From: Streptomyces griseoviridis
GTDB lineage: Bacteria; Actinomycetota; Actinomycetes; Streptomycetales; Streptomycetaceae
DNA: 64,000 nucleotides
Reading direction: 5' to 3'
Assembly: GCF_005222485.1 (NCBI RefSeq)
Contig: NZ_CP029078.1
Span: forward strand, 8,619,501-8,683,500
Part shown: positions 34,748 to 42,993 of the stretch, in pieces
Position numbering within the stretch: the first letter of the stretch is position 1
Layout of the letters: each line of letters begins with the position of its first letter
Notes under the pieces: model-generated
Told to the model about the DNA's origin: nothing
Database searches by the model: none
What the model saw: the letters and a program-made list of their open reading frames with translations, nothing else
Made by a program: the position numbers and the translations under genes

Positions 34748-35701
34748 TCAGCCGCGCAGGGTGTCGGAGGGGCCGACGCCGTAGGCGGCGCGGTAGAGCG
34801 TCGCGAACCGGCCGGGATGGTGGAAGCCCCAGCGCGCGGCGACGGCGGCGACCGTGGTGTCGTCCGCGGCCTTGGCCCGCAGTTCGCGGTGGGCGTGGGC
34901 GAGCCGCACCTCACGCAGCCGGGCCAGCGGGGTGGTGTCGAGGTGGCGTCTGAAGGCGTACTGGAGGGCGCGGACGGTGACATGGGCCGCGGCGGCGATC
35001 TCGGCGACCGTGACGGGCTGGTCGGCGTGGTCGTCGATGTAGGCGACGGCCCGCCGCACGGTGGCCGAGTGGGCGTCCGTGCGGTCCTGCGCGCTCGGGT
35101 CGGTGCGCGCGGTGTTGGGGAACGTCGCGAGGACGCTCGCCGCGAGCAACTGGCCGCTGGTGGAGGCGATCAGCGGCTCCCCGGCGATCGTCGGATCGGC
35201 GAGGACGTGGTCGCGCAGATAGGTGATGGTGCTCCCGAGCCGGCGCGCGGCGGCCTCGGAGTGGGGGCGGTGCCCGGTCAGCCGCACCGGCTGGAGAGGT
35301 GACGACGCGTCGGTGGCGGCCACCTGGTCGAGGAGGGCGGGGTCCAGCATCGTGATGTTGTAGCGGGCGCTGCACACGCGCCCCGCGTACGGCAGGTCGG
35401 GCGGCGCGAAGGAGACGAGGTCGCCGGGTCCGAAGGTGTCCCGCACCCCCTGGAAGACGTGGTCCTCGATGGTGCCGTCGCGCATCAGGCAGAGGCAGAT
35501 CTTCCCCAGCGGGTTCACCGAGTAGCTCATGTCGAAGTCGAGGTCGAGTTCGTCGATGCTCACCGAGGGCATGGTGTCGCGCCGGACCTTGGCCCGGCCC
35601 GCGCCCGGCCTGCTGCTGCCGATGGTCATCCTGGCGTAGGCGTGGCTGAGGAACTCCTCCGTCACCTGAAGGTCGTCACTGTCGAAGACGAGCGATTCCA
35701 T
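34748..35701 (-). CDS. AraC/XylS-family transcriptional regulator
   Basis: 317 residues. The C-terminal 100 are two AraC helix-turn-helices: QPVTVAEIAAAAHVTVRALQYAFRRHLDTTPLARLREVRLAHAHREL and TVAAVAARWGFHHPGRFATLYRAAYGVGPSDTLR. The N-terminal domain (FDMSYSVNPLGKICLCLMRDGTIEDH) is a ligand-sensing cupin of the kind seen in proteins annotated as AraC regulators of catabolic or oxidative genes. ATG 35701 follows a GGTGAG-type site. No obvious target operon is adjacent; the small acidic protein gene lies divergently 284 bases away. Confidence 0.88.
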   Translation of the reverse strand: MESLVFDSDDLQVTEEFLSHAYARMTIGSSRPGAGRAKVRRDTMPSVSIDELDLDFDMSYSVNPLGKICLCLMRDGTIEDHVFQGVRDTFGPGDLVSFAPPDLPYAGRVCSARYNITMLDPALLDQVAATDASSPLQPVRLTGHRPHSEAAARRLGSTITYLRDHVLADPTIAGEPLIASTSGQLLAASVLATFPNTARTDPSAQDRTDAHSATVRRAVAYIDDHADQPVTVAEIAAAAHVTVRALQYAFRRHLDTTPLARLREVRLAHAHRELRAKAADDTTVAAVAARWGFHHPGRFATLYRAAYGVGPSDTLRG

Positions 35702-35985
35702 GAGCTCACCACCCTGTCGAGAACCGGACTGTCCCACGGCCGCACCGGTCTTCCCGGCCGGTGCGGCACCTGACTCTGTTCGAACACGCGTGTCCCTATG
35801 GCGCTCCTTCCCTCTGGTGGGCAGGTAATCGCGCACTCCTCGCCGGGCCGCGCCCCGTTGGCGGGTACCGGTGGGTGCCGGACGGGCGCCGGTCCGCCGA
35901 CTTCGGGCGGAGAACCGTTTCGCCTGGCGGAGTCGAGGTATGCGTGACCGTGGCCGATGCCGAACAGGGAGAAAGGGAGCACGCC

Positions 35986-36219
35986 ATGACCGATCGTCGA
36001 CTCGAAGGCCCCGGAGAGCACGGGGCGCCCATCCCGAGGGACATGCCCGACCAGCAGGCGGGAGCCGCGGACGGCGGCTGGGGCGGTACCCGCCCCCAGG
36101 GCTCCGGTGACGACGACAACCTGCCCAGCCCGGACGAGGCGGGAGCGCGCAGGCAGGGGGAGGAGCGCTCGGACACGGTCCACCCCGAGCATCCCGATCC
36201 ACAGGAATCGACGGACTGA
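35986..36219 (+). CDS. Small acidic hydrophilic hypothetical protein
   Basis: A 77-residue protein starting MTDRRLEGPGEHGAPIPRD, with many Gly, Asp, Glu, Pro and Gln and no hydrophobic core, hence probably disordered. GAAAGGGAG ends six bases before the ATG, a good ribosome site, and composition differs from the antisense frames. No family is recognised. Its disordered, acidic make-up resembles stress-linked small proteins of actinomycetes, and the PRC-barrel/DUF2382 gene follows on the same strand, but a link is only inference. Confidence 0.55.
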   Translation: MTDRRLEGPGEHGAPIPRDMPDQQAGAADGGWGGTRPQGSGDDDNLPSPDEAGARRQGEERSDTVHPEHPDPQESTD

Positions 36220-36370
36220 ATCCGCCGGGCGCGCGGGCGCGGCGGCGTGCGGGGGTGCGGGGGCGTGCGGGTGTGCGGGCACGGGCGTGATCGGTACATC
36301 CTGTGCCGACGCGCGCCTGTGCGCCCGCCCGCGCATTCGTGCCACCGCCCACGCCCGTCCGCCTGCCCAC

Positions 36371-36532
36371 CGCCCGCGCTCACCCGCGCGTCCGCTCACC
36401 GCCCGCGCCCGCCCGCCCGCGCGTTCGCCCACGCGCCCACGCGCCCGCGCGCGCCCGCGCTCACCCGCGCGTCCGCTCACCGCCCGCGCCCGCCCGCCCG
36501 CGCGTTCGCCCACGCGCCCACGCGCCCGCGCG
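36371..36532. repeat. 81-bp direct tandem duplication in GC-only sequence
   Basis: The block containing GCTCACCCGCGCGTCCGCTC recurs exactly 81 bases later (T at 36380 and 36461), followed by matching GCGTTCGCCCACGCGCCCAC in both copies. Flanking sequence carries partial copies and similar motifs. Confidence 0.8.
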
Positions 36533-36602
36533 CGCTCGCGCCCGTTCATCCGTCCGGCGCTGCCGGGCAGCCGTCGCGCCCCCCACATGCGCTCGTGCCG
36601 CG

Positions 36603-36632
36603 TGTTCTCTCATGTTCTCTGACATGTTCTCT
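36603..36632. repeat. Three copies of TGTTCTCT
   Basis: TGTTCTCT occurs at 36603-36610, 36613-36620 and 36625-36632, spaced 10 and 12 bases apart, about 130 bases upstream of the PRC-barrel gene. Near-helical spacing suggests protein binding sites or a decayed tandem repeat. Confidence 0.6.
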
Positions 36633-36759
36633 GAAATATGCCCGGATTCAACCTTTTGCTCCCCGTTTGCGCGGTCGCGCGCGACGTGTGTAGCTGGAAG
36701 GGCGCGTATGTCCGCATAAGGGTCCATCCTTTTGCCGCGCGCTTCGGAGGAGAGGGCTC

Positions 36760-37677
36760 ATGACAGAGGATGCGTACCTCAGCACCCGCGACCTGCGCGA
36801 CCTGACGGCCTACGACCCGGACGGCGAGAAGGTCGGCAAGATCTCCCAGGTGTGGCTCGACGACAGGAGCGGGCGGCCGGAGTGGGTGTCGATCTCGACG
36901 GGTCTCTTCGGCACGAAGGAGTCCTTCGTGCCGCTGCTCGGCGCCCGCCGCAACGAGCAGGGACTCCAGGTCGCCTACCGCAAGGATCTCGTGAAGGAAG
37001 CCCCCCGTGTGGAGGCGGACGGACACCTCGACCAGGACGAGGAGCAGGCCCTCTACCGCCACTACTCGCTGCACGGCTCCAAGGGCGGCGACTCGCTGCG
37101 CAGCGACAAGGGCACGGCGGGCACGGCCGGTACCGCGGGCACGGCCGGAACGGCCGGCGCCGCCGGTGCTGTCGGGGGCGCGGCCTCGCAGCGCAGGACG
37201 GGCGACGCCTCGACGTCCGGCATGGCCGGCGCGGGACGCTCCGCCGACGGCATGGAGCACGGCGACATGATCCGCTCCGAGGAGCGGCTGAGGGTGGGCA
37301 AGACCGAGAGCGAGGTCGGGCACGCCCGGCTGCGCAAGGTCGTCGTGACGGAGAACGTCACCACCACCATCCCGATCAGCCACGAGGAGGTCCGCGTGGT
37401 CCGGGAGCCCATCAGAGAGGGTGAGACGGGCGTCAGCGCCCGCATCCACGAGGAGGAGCGCGAGGTGATCCTGCACGCCGAACGCCCGGTCGTCCGCAAG
37501 GAGGCCGTCGCGGTCGAGCGGGTCCACCTGGAGACCGACAAGGTCACCGAGCAGCAGGAGATCAGCGACACGGTCCGCAAGGAGCAGATCGAGTTCGACG
37601 AGCCCGGCGGCGGCCGTAGCCAGGACCGCCAGGACCGTCAGGACCGCCGTGGCGGCGGCCGGGGCCCCAGTCACTGA
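36760..37677 (+). CDS. PRC-barrel and DUF2382 domain stress-type protein
   Basis: 305 residues in two domains joined by a Gly-Thr-Ala-Gly low-complexity linker (about 120-150). The N-terminal PRC-barrel shows LTAYDPDGEKVGKISQVWLD and WVSISTGLFGTKESFVPL. The C-terminal DUF2382 (YsnF/AvaK) begins RSEERLRVGKTESEVGHARL and carries repeating RVVREPI, VILHAERPVVRKEAVAVERV and ISDTVRKEQIEFDE. Members are cytosolic and induced by general or osmotic stress; the molecular role is unknown. GGAGGAGAGG gives a strong ribosome site. Three TGTTCTCT copies upstream may be regulatory. Confidence 0.87.
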   Translation: MTEDAYLSTRDLRDLTAYDPDGEKVGKISQVWLDDRSGRPEWVSISTGLFGTKESFVPLLGARRNEQGLQVAYRKDLVKEAPRVEADGHLDQDEEQALYRHYSLHGSKGGDSLRSDKGTAGTAGTAGTAGTAGAAGAVGGAASQRRTGDASTSGMAGAGRSADGMEHGDMIRSEERLRVGKTESEVGHARLRKVVVTENVTTTIPISHEEVRVVREPIREGETGVSARIHEEEREVILHAERPVVRKEAVAVERVHLETDKVTEQQEISDTVRKEQIEFDEPGGGRSQDRQDRQDRRGGGRGPSH

Positions 37678-38314
37678 CCCGGACCGCGGGTCCGGGCGGC
37701 CGACCCCCGCGTGACGTCGTCGAGCCGCTCTGACCCGGCCACGCGCGGCCGGGCCCCGCAGACCGGCCCGACGAGCCCGCACACCCGCCCGACGAGCCCG
37801 TACAACGGCCCGACGAGCCCGAACACCGGCCCGGACCACTCAGGAACCGGGCCGGCGGCGCGCGACCACTCCGCGCCCGCCCGCCGCCGTCGCCCGCCCG
37901 CGCCTTCGCCCACTCGCCCGCGCGTTCGCCCGCTCGGAGCCGGCGGCCGCTACCGCGGCATGGTGCTCACCCGCCGCCGCGCGCCCGCGTGCCGGAACGC
38001 GGCAGGCCGCCGCGGGAGCCGGCTCACCCGCCCGGTCCCGCGACCTCCGTCCGGGTGACGTGTTCGCTCCCGCCGCCGCGTCCCGGCGCCTACACTGGTC
38101 ACCACATGTCTGCGGAGACGTCGGCAGACCCCGGTATCACGGGGTGTCCGCGCCCGCTTTCTCACGGCCGAGTCGATCCTCGTGCGCATCCTTTACGGCT
38201 CTCCGCCGTGTCGCCGATCCGCACGCGACGCGCGCGTCCCAGCTCGCGGAGAGCCCCCACCGACACGCGAGGCGACGCCGTCGCGTTCGCGCACACCGCA
38301 TGGGGAACCTTTCT
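37678..38314. other. Long gap before the acetolactate-synthase-type gene
   Basis: The first half holds the 21-base repeat and GC-rich low-complexity sequence. A -10-like TACACT (38091-38096) suggests a promoter, giving a 5' untranslated region of about 210 bases with a small hairpin ACCCCG/CGGGGT at 38128-38145. No short leader ORF with branched-chain codons is evident. Confidence 0.45.
37767..37829. repeat. Three 21-bp tandem repeats
   Basis: CCCGACGAGCCCG followed by eight variable bases is repeated at 37767, 37788 and 37809. Confidence 0.85.
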
Positions 38315-40057
38315 GTGACAGAGACGATGACGGGCGCCCAGCTCCTGGTCCGGGCGCTCGAAGAGGCAGGCGTGGACGTCCTGTTCGGGCTGCCGGGCGG
38401 GATGATCCTGCCCGCCTACGACCCGCTCCTCGACTCCACCCGGCTGCGCCACATCCTGGTGCGGCACGAACAGGACGCGGGACACGCCGCCGCCGGGTAC
38501 GCGACGGCCACGGGCCGACCCGGCGTCTGCATGGCCACCTCGGGCCCCGGCGCGACCAACCTGGTGACGGCGCTCGCCGACGCCGCGATGGACTCGGTCC
38601 CGGTCGTCGCGGTGACCGGACAGGTCACCCGGGGCCTGCTGGGCACCGACGCCTTCCAGGAGGCCGACATCTGCGGCATCACCCAGGGCATCACCAAGCA
38701 CAACTGGCTGGTGCGCGCCGCCGAGGACATCCCGGGCGTCATCGCGCGGGCCTTCCACCTCGCCACCACGGGACGCCCGGGACCCGTCCTGGTCGACATC
38801 CCCAAGGACGTCCTCCAGGAGCGGGCGCCGTACGTGCGGCCCGCCCGCGTCGACCTGCCCGGCGTGCCGTCCACGCCCCGGCCGCACCCGCGCAGCCTCG
38901 AACAGGCCGCGTCCCTGCTGCGGGCGTCCCGGCGGCCGGTCCTCTACGCGGGCGGCGGGATCATCAAGGCGGACGCCGCCCCCGAACTGCTGCGCTTCGC
39001 GGAACTCACCGGCGTCCCGGTGGTCACCACCCTGATGGCGCGCGGCGCGTTCCCCGGCAGCCACCGGCAGCACCTCGGGATGCCGGGCATGCACGGCACG
39101 GTGGCGGCGGTCGCCGCGCTCCAGCACGCCGACCTGGTGCTCGCCGTCGGGGCCAGGTTCGACGACCGGGTCACCGGCGACCCCACGACGTTCGCCCGGC
39201 ACGCCAAGATCGTGCACGCGGACATCGACGCGGCGGAGATCGGCAAGAACCGGGCGGTCGACGTGCCGATCGTGGGCGACGCCAAGGACGTCCTGGCCGC
39301 GCTCACGCAGGCGGTCCGCGGCCTCGACGACGGCGCGCACCGCACGCCGCTGGACGGCTGGTGGGACCGTCTCGACGCCTGGCGCACGGCCGCGCCCCTG
39401 ACCTACCGGACCCCGCCCGACGGCTCGCTCTCCCCGCAGCAGGTCATCGAACGCATCGGCCTGCTGACCGGACCCGACGCCGTGTACGCGTCGGGGGTCG
39501 GCCAGCACCAGATGTGGGCCAGCCACTACCTCCCGCTGGAGCGCCCCCGCTCCTTCCTCAACTCCGGTGGCCTGGGCACCATGGGGTACGCGCTGCCCGC
39601 CGCGATGGGCGCCAAACTGGCCCTGCCCGACACCACCGTCTGGGCCGTCGACGGCGACGGCTGCTTCCAGATGACCTGCCGCACCCTGGCCACCTGCGCC
39701 ATCGAGAACATCCCCATCAAGGTCGCCGTCATCAACAACGCGGGCCTCGGCATGGTCCGTCAGCTCCAGTCCCTCTTCTTCGACGACCGCCACTTCGGCA
39801 TCGACTCCGCCACCCGCCGGATCCCCGACTTCGCCGCGATGGGCGAGGCGTACGGCGGAGTGGGCCTGCGCTGCGACCGGGCCGAGGACCTCGACGCGAC
39901 CATCCGGAAGGCCCTGGAGATCGACGACGCCCCCGTCGTCGTCGATTTCGCCGTCAGCGATGAGGAGATGGTCTGGCCGATGATCGCGGCGGGAGCGTCC
40001 AACGACGACATCCGGACGGCCCGCGCCTCGGCCCCGATCTGGGACACGAACGACTGA
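38315..40057 (+). CDS. Acetolactate-synthase-type ThDP enzyme, large subunit
   Basis: 580 residues with the three ThDP-enzyme domains: [19 protein letters not shown] with catalytic Glu in [20 protein letters not shown], the FAD/ADP-like middle domain ([26 protein letters not shown]), and the ThDP domain with [39 protein letters not shown] (GDG...NN motif). This is typical of IlvB rather than pyruvate oxidase. No small subunit (ilvN) or ilvC follows, so it may be a second, stand-alone enzyme making acetolactate or a related ketol. GTG 38315 with GGGG nine bases upstream is preferred; ATG 38300 and ATG 38327 are alternatives. Confidence 0.87.
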   Translation: MTETMTGAQLLVRALEEAGVDVLFGLPGGMILPAYDPLLDSTRLRHILVRHEQDAGHAAAGYATATGRPGVCMATSGPGATNLVTALADAAMDSVPVVAVTGQVTRGLLGTDAFQEADICGITQGITKHNWLVRAAEDIPGVIARAFHLATTGRPGPVLVDIPKDVLQERAPYVRPARVDLPGVPSTPRPHPRSLEQAASLLRASRRPVLYAGGGIIKADAAPELLRFAELTGVPVVTTLMARGAFPGSHRQHLGMPGMHGTVAAVAALQHADLVLAVGARFDDRVTGDPTTFARHAKIVHADIDAAEIGKNRAVDVPIVGDAKDVLAALTQAVRGLDDGAHRTPLDGWWDRLDAWRTAAPLTYRTPPDGSLSPQQVIERIGLLTGPDAVYASGVGQHQMWASHYLPLERPRSFLNSGGLGTMGYALPAAMGAKLALPDTTVWAVDGDGCFQMTCRTLATCAIENIPIKVAVINNAGLGMVRQLQSLFFDDRHFGIDSATRRIPDFAAMGEAYGGVGLRCDRAEDLDATIRKALEIDDAPVVVDFAVSDEEMVWPMIAAGASNDDIRTARASAPIWDTND

Positions 40058-40093
40058 CGCGGACGGGCGCCACCGGCCCCGGACACCGGTTCA

Positions 40094-40115
40094 CGGGGGC
40101 GCGATCGCGCCCCCG
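40094..40115. terminator. 22-bp perfect palindrome after the ThDP-enzyme gene
   Basis: CGGGGGCGCGATCGCGCCCC plus one more C-G pair forms a fully symmetrical hairpin 37 bases past the stop codon. There is no T-run. Confidence 0.6.
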
Positions 40116-40300
40116 CGACCGCCCGCGCGCCGGTCCTGACCGCCCCGTACAACCGCTGGTCGCGGGCGTTTGCCGGGCGTGTCGCGGGGGTCAGGAGGGG
40201 GTGATGCTTCGTTCCTCGCACAGGAACAGGCAATTTCTCTCTGGTGGGGACCCGTTCCGGCGTGTAGCGTCGCTGCTAGATGTCGTTGCCCGCAGTGACT

Positions 40301-40320
40301 GCCCGCGCTCTGGCGCGGGC
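40301..40320 (+). promoter_or_regulatory. Leader hairpin upstream of the cold-shock gene
   Basis: GCCCGCGC pairs with GCGCGGGC over a TCTG loop and is followed by GCTTTGTTGT. It resembles an intrinsic terminator inside the 5' untranslated region and could act as an attenuator or stability element. Confidence 0.45.
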
Positions 40321-40401
40321 GCTTTGTTGTGCTGCGCGCGGCAGGGACATCGTTTTCGGGCCCGCGAGGTGCGGGTTCGACATCGGACTGGAAGGCTCAG
40401 C

Positions 40402-40605
40402 ATGGCCAGCGGAACCGTCAAGTGGTTCAACGCCGAAAAGGGTTTCGGCTTCATCGAGCAGGACGGCGGCGGGCCGGACGTCTTCGCGCACTACTCGAAC
40501 ATCAACGCCTCCGGCTTCCGTGAGCTGCAGGAGGGTCAGAAGGTGACCTTCGACGTGGCTCAGGGTCAGAAGGGCCCGCAGGCGGAGAACATCACCCCCG
40601 CCTGA
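40402..40605 (+). CDS. CspA-family cold-shock protein
   Basis: 67 residues forming a single OB-fold cold-shock domain. RNP1 is KGFGFIEQ and RNP2 is VFAHYSNI, with the start [18 protein letters not shown] as in all CspA homologues. These proteins bind single-stranded RNA and DNA and melt mRNA structure. GGAAGG stands six bases before ATG 40402. A structured leader precedes it and a strong terminator follows, so the gene is monocistronic and probably controlled through its leader. Confidence 0.95.
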   Translation: MASGTVKWFNAEKGFGFIEQDGGGPDVFAHYSNINASGFRELQEGQKVTFDVAQGQKGPQAENITPA

Positions 40606-40616
40606 TCACCCTTTTC

Positions 40617-40652
40617 CGTCAGGTCCCGGAGCAGCGGCTCCGGGACCTGACG
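40617..40652 (+). terminator. Terminator of the cold-shock gene
   Basis: A 16-base perfect stem (GTCAGGTCCCGGAGC with GCTCCGGGACCTGAC plus one flanking C-G pair) closed by AGCG, preceded by CTTTTC, lies 11 bases after the stop. Confidence 0.85.
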
Positions 40653-40794
40653 CGTTCTCGGCCACCGTCCGGCGCGGGCACGACGCCCGCCCGGTTGACG
40701 AGGCGGCGCGGCTCCGGGACCAGGACGGCCGTCCGACGCCCCCGGGGGCGGACCCCGGGGGCGTCGGACGGCCGGTGGGCGGGTCCGTGCCGGG

Positions 40795-42993
40795 TCAGTC
40801 GGCGGCCAGTGCCACCAGCACGGTGGCCGCCAGCGCCGAGCGGCCGACCAGGCCGGAGACCGACGTGTTCTCCGAGCGGGCGTGCGCGCCCGAGCCGAGC
40901 GCCCCGATGCCGTCGAGGACCGGGGTGCCCGCCGCGGCGACGAAGTTGCCGTCGCTCGCCCCGCCGACCGACGCCTCCGCCAGCTCCTCGCCGAGCAGCC
41001 CCGCGCACCGGCGGGCCAGCCCGGCGAGCGCGGCCACCTGCTCGGTCCGCTCGAAGACCGGGCGGTTCCAGTCCCCGGTGATCTCGACCCGGGTGCGCGC
41101 GTCGACGGGCGTCAGGGCGGCCAGGGCCCGGCTGATCCGCTCGCGTTCGGCCGCCGAGGCGACCCGGACGTCGATCCTGGCGACCGCGCGGCCCGCCGTC
41201 ACGTTGCTGCGGGTGCCGCCCTCCACCACGCCCACGTTGAGGGACGTGCCGGCCTCGTGGTCGCGCAGTCCAGCCAGCCGCAGGATCTGGTGGGCGAGTT
41301 CGTCGACCGCGCTGGCCCCGGCGGCCGGGTCGAGCCCCGCGTGGGCCTCACGGCCGGTGACGGTGAGGGTGAAGAGGCCGACCCCCTTGCGGGCGGTCTT
41401 GATGGCGCCGTCCGCCGCGGCCTCGAAGACCATCGCGAGCCTGCTGCCCCGGGCCTCCTCGACGATGGCCTCGTGGGAGGCGAGGCTGCCGGTCTCCTCG
41501 TCGCCGTTCAGCATCAGGGTGCAGGCCGGGCGGGGCAGCCCGAGCGCGTCGAGCGCGCGCAGCGCCCAGACCGCCTGGACCAGCCCGGCCTTCATGTCGA
41601 ACACGCCGGGGCCGGTGACGCGGTCGCCGTCGCGCGTGAACGGCCAGTCGTCGAGGGTGCCGGTGGGCCAGACGGTGTCGTAGTGCCCGAGCAGCAGCAC
41701 CGGGCGGCCGTCGCCGGCGGCGCTGTCCCGGCCGGGGTAGCGGCGCACCAGGACGTCCCCGGCGTCCGCGCGCGGCAGGATCTCCTCGGCGTCCGGGGTG
41801 CCGAGGCGCCGGTCGAGCCAGTCGCGCAGCCAGCCGAGGCAGGCGTCGAGGGCGTCCGGGTCGTCGCTCGCGCTGCCCTGGGCGGTGCAGTCGGCCAGGT
41901 CGGTGACCAGTTCCTCGCGGTGCCCTTCGAGCCACTCCCGCACGGCGGCGGCCCGGGACGCGTCGACGGCGAGCCGGTCGAGGGCGTCGAGGCGTGACTC
42001 CGCCATCTCCTGCGGGGCGCCCTCCAGCAGCAGCAGCCCGTCGACGACCGTGCGCAGCAGCGTCGTCGGCAGCCCCTCGCGGGCCGCGTGCGCGAAGACG
42101 TCGGCGTAGTGGGTGGTCACCTCGACGGGACGGCGGCGCACCGCGAGGTCGCGCCAGATGCCGCTGCGGTCCTTGGACTGGGTGCGCAGCCAGGCGGTGA
42201 GCCGGTCGAACCCGGCGTCGCGGTCCGCCGGGTCGGCCGCCCGCCGCAGCGGCAGCGGGTCGAAGGCGTCGAAGGGCTCGAGGGTGACGCCCAGCCGGTC
42301 GGCCACGGCGAAGATCTCGCCGGTCAGGGCCGCCATCGCGGGCCGGTGCCGGTCGATGAGGTCGGCCATCGGGGCGTCCGCGAGCGCGGTCGCGGCGAGC
42401 ATCGCGCCGAACCCCGCCTTCGCCCACAGGTACCCCTCGACGTTGTCGCTGGCCACCGCCGGACCCCAGCTCTGCAGGTCGGCCACCAGGTCGCGGACAC
42501 GCTCGCTGACCGGCGCCCCCTCGGGCTCCCCGACGACCAGCGCGCCGGCCCCGCCGTCGAGCACGACGCCCGGCTCGACGACGTCCGCGAAGATGTTGAC
42601 GAACGCGGCGACCGTGCGCCCGGCGCCGACCCGTTCGGCGATCAGCGCCTCGTTGAAGCCGTTCTGGAGCGAGACCACATATCCGTCCGGGGCGAGGCGC
42701 GGCGCGATCCAGTCGACGGCGGTTCCGGTGGCCTGCGCCTTCACGGCGAGCAGGACCCGCCCGAGGGTGCCGTCGAACTCGTCGGGGGTGACGGCCGTGA
42801 CGGCCACGCTCGACCGCGTGTCGCCGCGGGCCACGACGAGCCCCTCGGCGCGGATCGCCGCCACGTGGTCGCGGTCGGCGTCGACGACGGTGACCGGGTG
42901 GCCGGCCCGTGCGAGGGCGAAGGCGAGGGTGCCGCCGATCGCCCCGGCGCCGACGACCGTGTAGGCGGCCCGCTGCGCGGTGGTGTCGTTCAT
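40795..42993 (-). CDS. Fusion of a ketopantoate-reductase-like protein and an M20 metallopeptidase
   Basis: One uninterrupted 732-residue frame joins two enzymes. Residues 10-345 form an ApbA/PanE-type reductase: Rossmann GAGAIGGTLAFALARAG, VVSLQNGFNEALI and the C-terminal helices with YLWAKAGFGAMLAATALADAP (catalytic Lys) . Residues 365-732 are an M20 peptidase of the carboxypeptidase G2/ArgE group: GHYDTVWPTG (His437, Asp439), GPGVFDMKAG, NGDEETGS with the general-base Glu, and the dimerisation lid GREAHAGLDPAAGAS. ATG 42993 is preceded by GGAAGG. It overlaps the SDR gene by four bases. The fusion implies that one substrate is both reduced and hydrolysed. Confidence 0.85.
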   Translation of the reverse strand: MNDTTAQRAAYTVVGAGAIGGTLAFALARAGHPVTVVDADRDHVAAIRAEGLVVARGDTRSSVAVTAVTPDEFDGTLGRVLLAVKAQATGTAVDWIAPRLAPDGYVVSLQNGFNEALIAERVGAGRTVAAFVNIFADVVEPGVVLDGGAGALVVGEPEGAPVSERVRDLVADLQSWGPAVASDNVEGYLWAKAGFGAMLAATALADAPMADLIDRHRPAMAALTGEIFAVADRLGVTLEPFDAFDPLPLRRAADPADRDAGFDRLTAWLRTQSKDRSGIWRDLAVRRRPVEVTTHYADVFAHAAREGLPTTLLRTVVDGLLLLEGAPQEMAESRLDALDRLAVDASRAAAVREWLEGHREELVTDLADCTAQGSASDDPDALDACLGWLRDWLDRRLGTPDAEEILPRADAGDVLVRRYPGRDSAAGDGRPVLLLGHYDTVWPTGTLDDWPFTRDGDRVTGPGVFDMKAGLVQAVWALRALDALGLPRPACTLMLNGDEETGSLASHEAIVEEARGSRLAMVFEAAADGAIKTARKGVGLFTLTVTGREAHAGLDPAAGASAVDELAHQILRLAGLRDHEAGTSLNVGVVEGGTRSNVTAGRAVARIDVRVASAAERERISRALAALTPVDARTRVEITGDWNRPVFERTEQVAALAGLARRCAGLLGEELAEASVGGASDGNFVAAAGTPVLDGIGALGSGAHARSENTSVSGLVGRSALAATVLVALAAD

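Larger units (their letters stand above)
36220..36759. other. Repeat-rich gap upstream of the DUF2382 gene
   Basis: The first 380 bases are almost pure C and G with low complexity, including the 81-base tandem duplication. The last 160 bases are strikingly less GC-rich and include the three TGTTCTCT copies and the promoter region of the DUF2382 gene. ORFs across the GC tract encode only Arg/Pro/Ala repeats and are not taken as genes. Confidence 0.6.
40058..40401 (+). other. Gap with terminator and cold-shock 5' untranslated region
   Basis: After the palindromic terminator at 40094-40115 comes a region with TAGCGT near 40265 as a candidate -10 box, then a GCCCGCGC-TCTG-GCGCGGGC hairpin (40301-40320) trailed by GCTTTGTTGT, then about 80 bases to the csp start. 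The transcribed leader would be roughly 130 bases, long for this genus and usual for cold-shock genes. Confidence 0.5.

Noticed and set aside
36371..36640. Possible CRISPR-like array from spaced repeats
   Set aside because: The units are contiguous tandem copies or lack spacers of even length, and no cas genes are present.
36220..36719. ORFs through the GC-only repeat tract
   Set aside because: They encode Arg/Pro/Ala repeats in several frames at once, with no start context; they reflect base composition.
38182..38314. Possible ilv attenuator leader peptide
   Set aside because: The frame starting VRILYGS stays open far into the next gene and lacks clustered Ile/Leu/Val codons, so it is not a short leader.
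40280..40546. Small ORF in the cold-shock leader with an Ala-Leu-Cys-Cys segment, considered as a cysteine leader
   Set aside because: The Cys codons are not near the stop, the frame overlaps csp in another frame, and there is no sulfur gene downstream.
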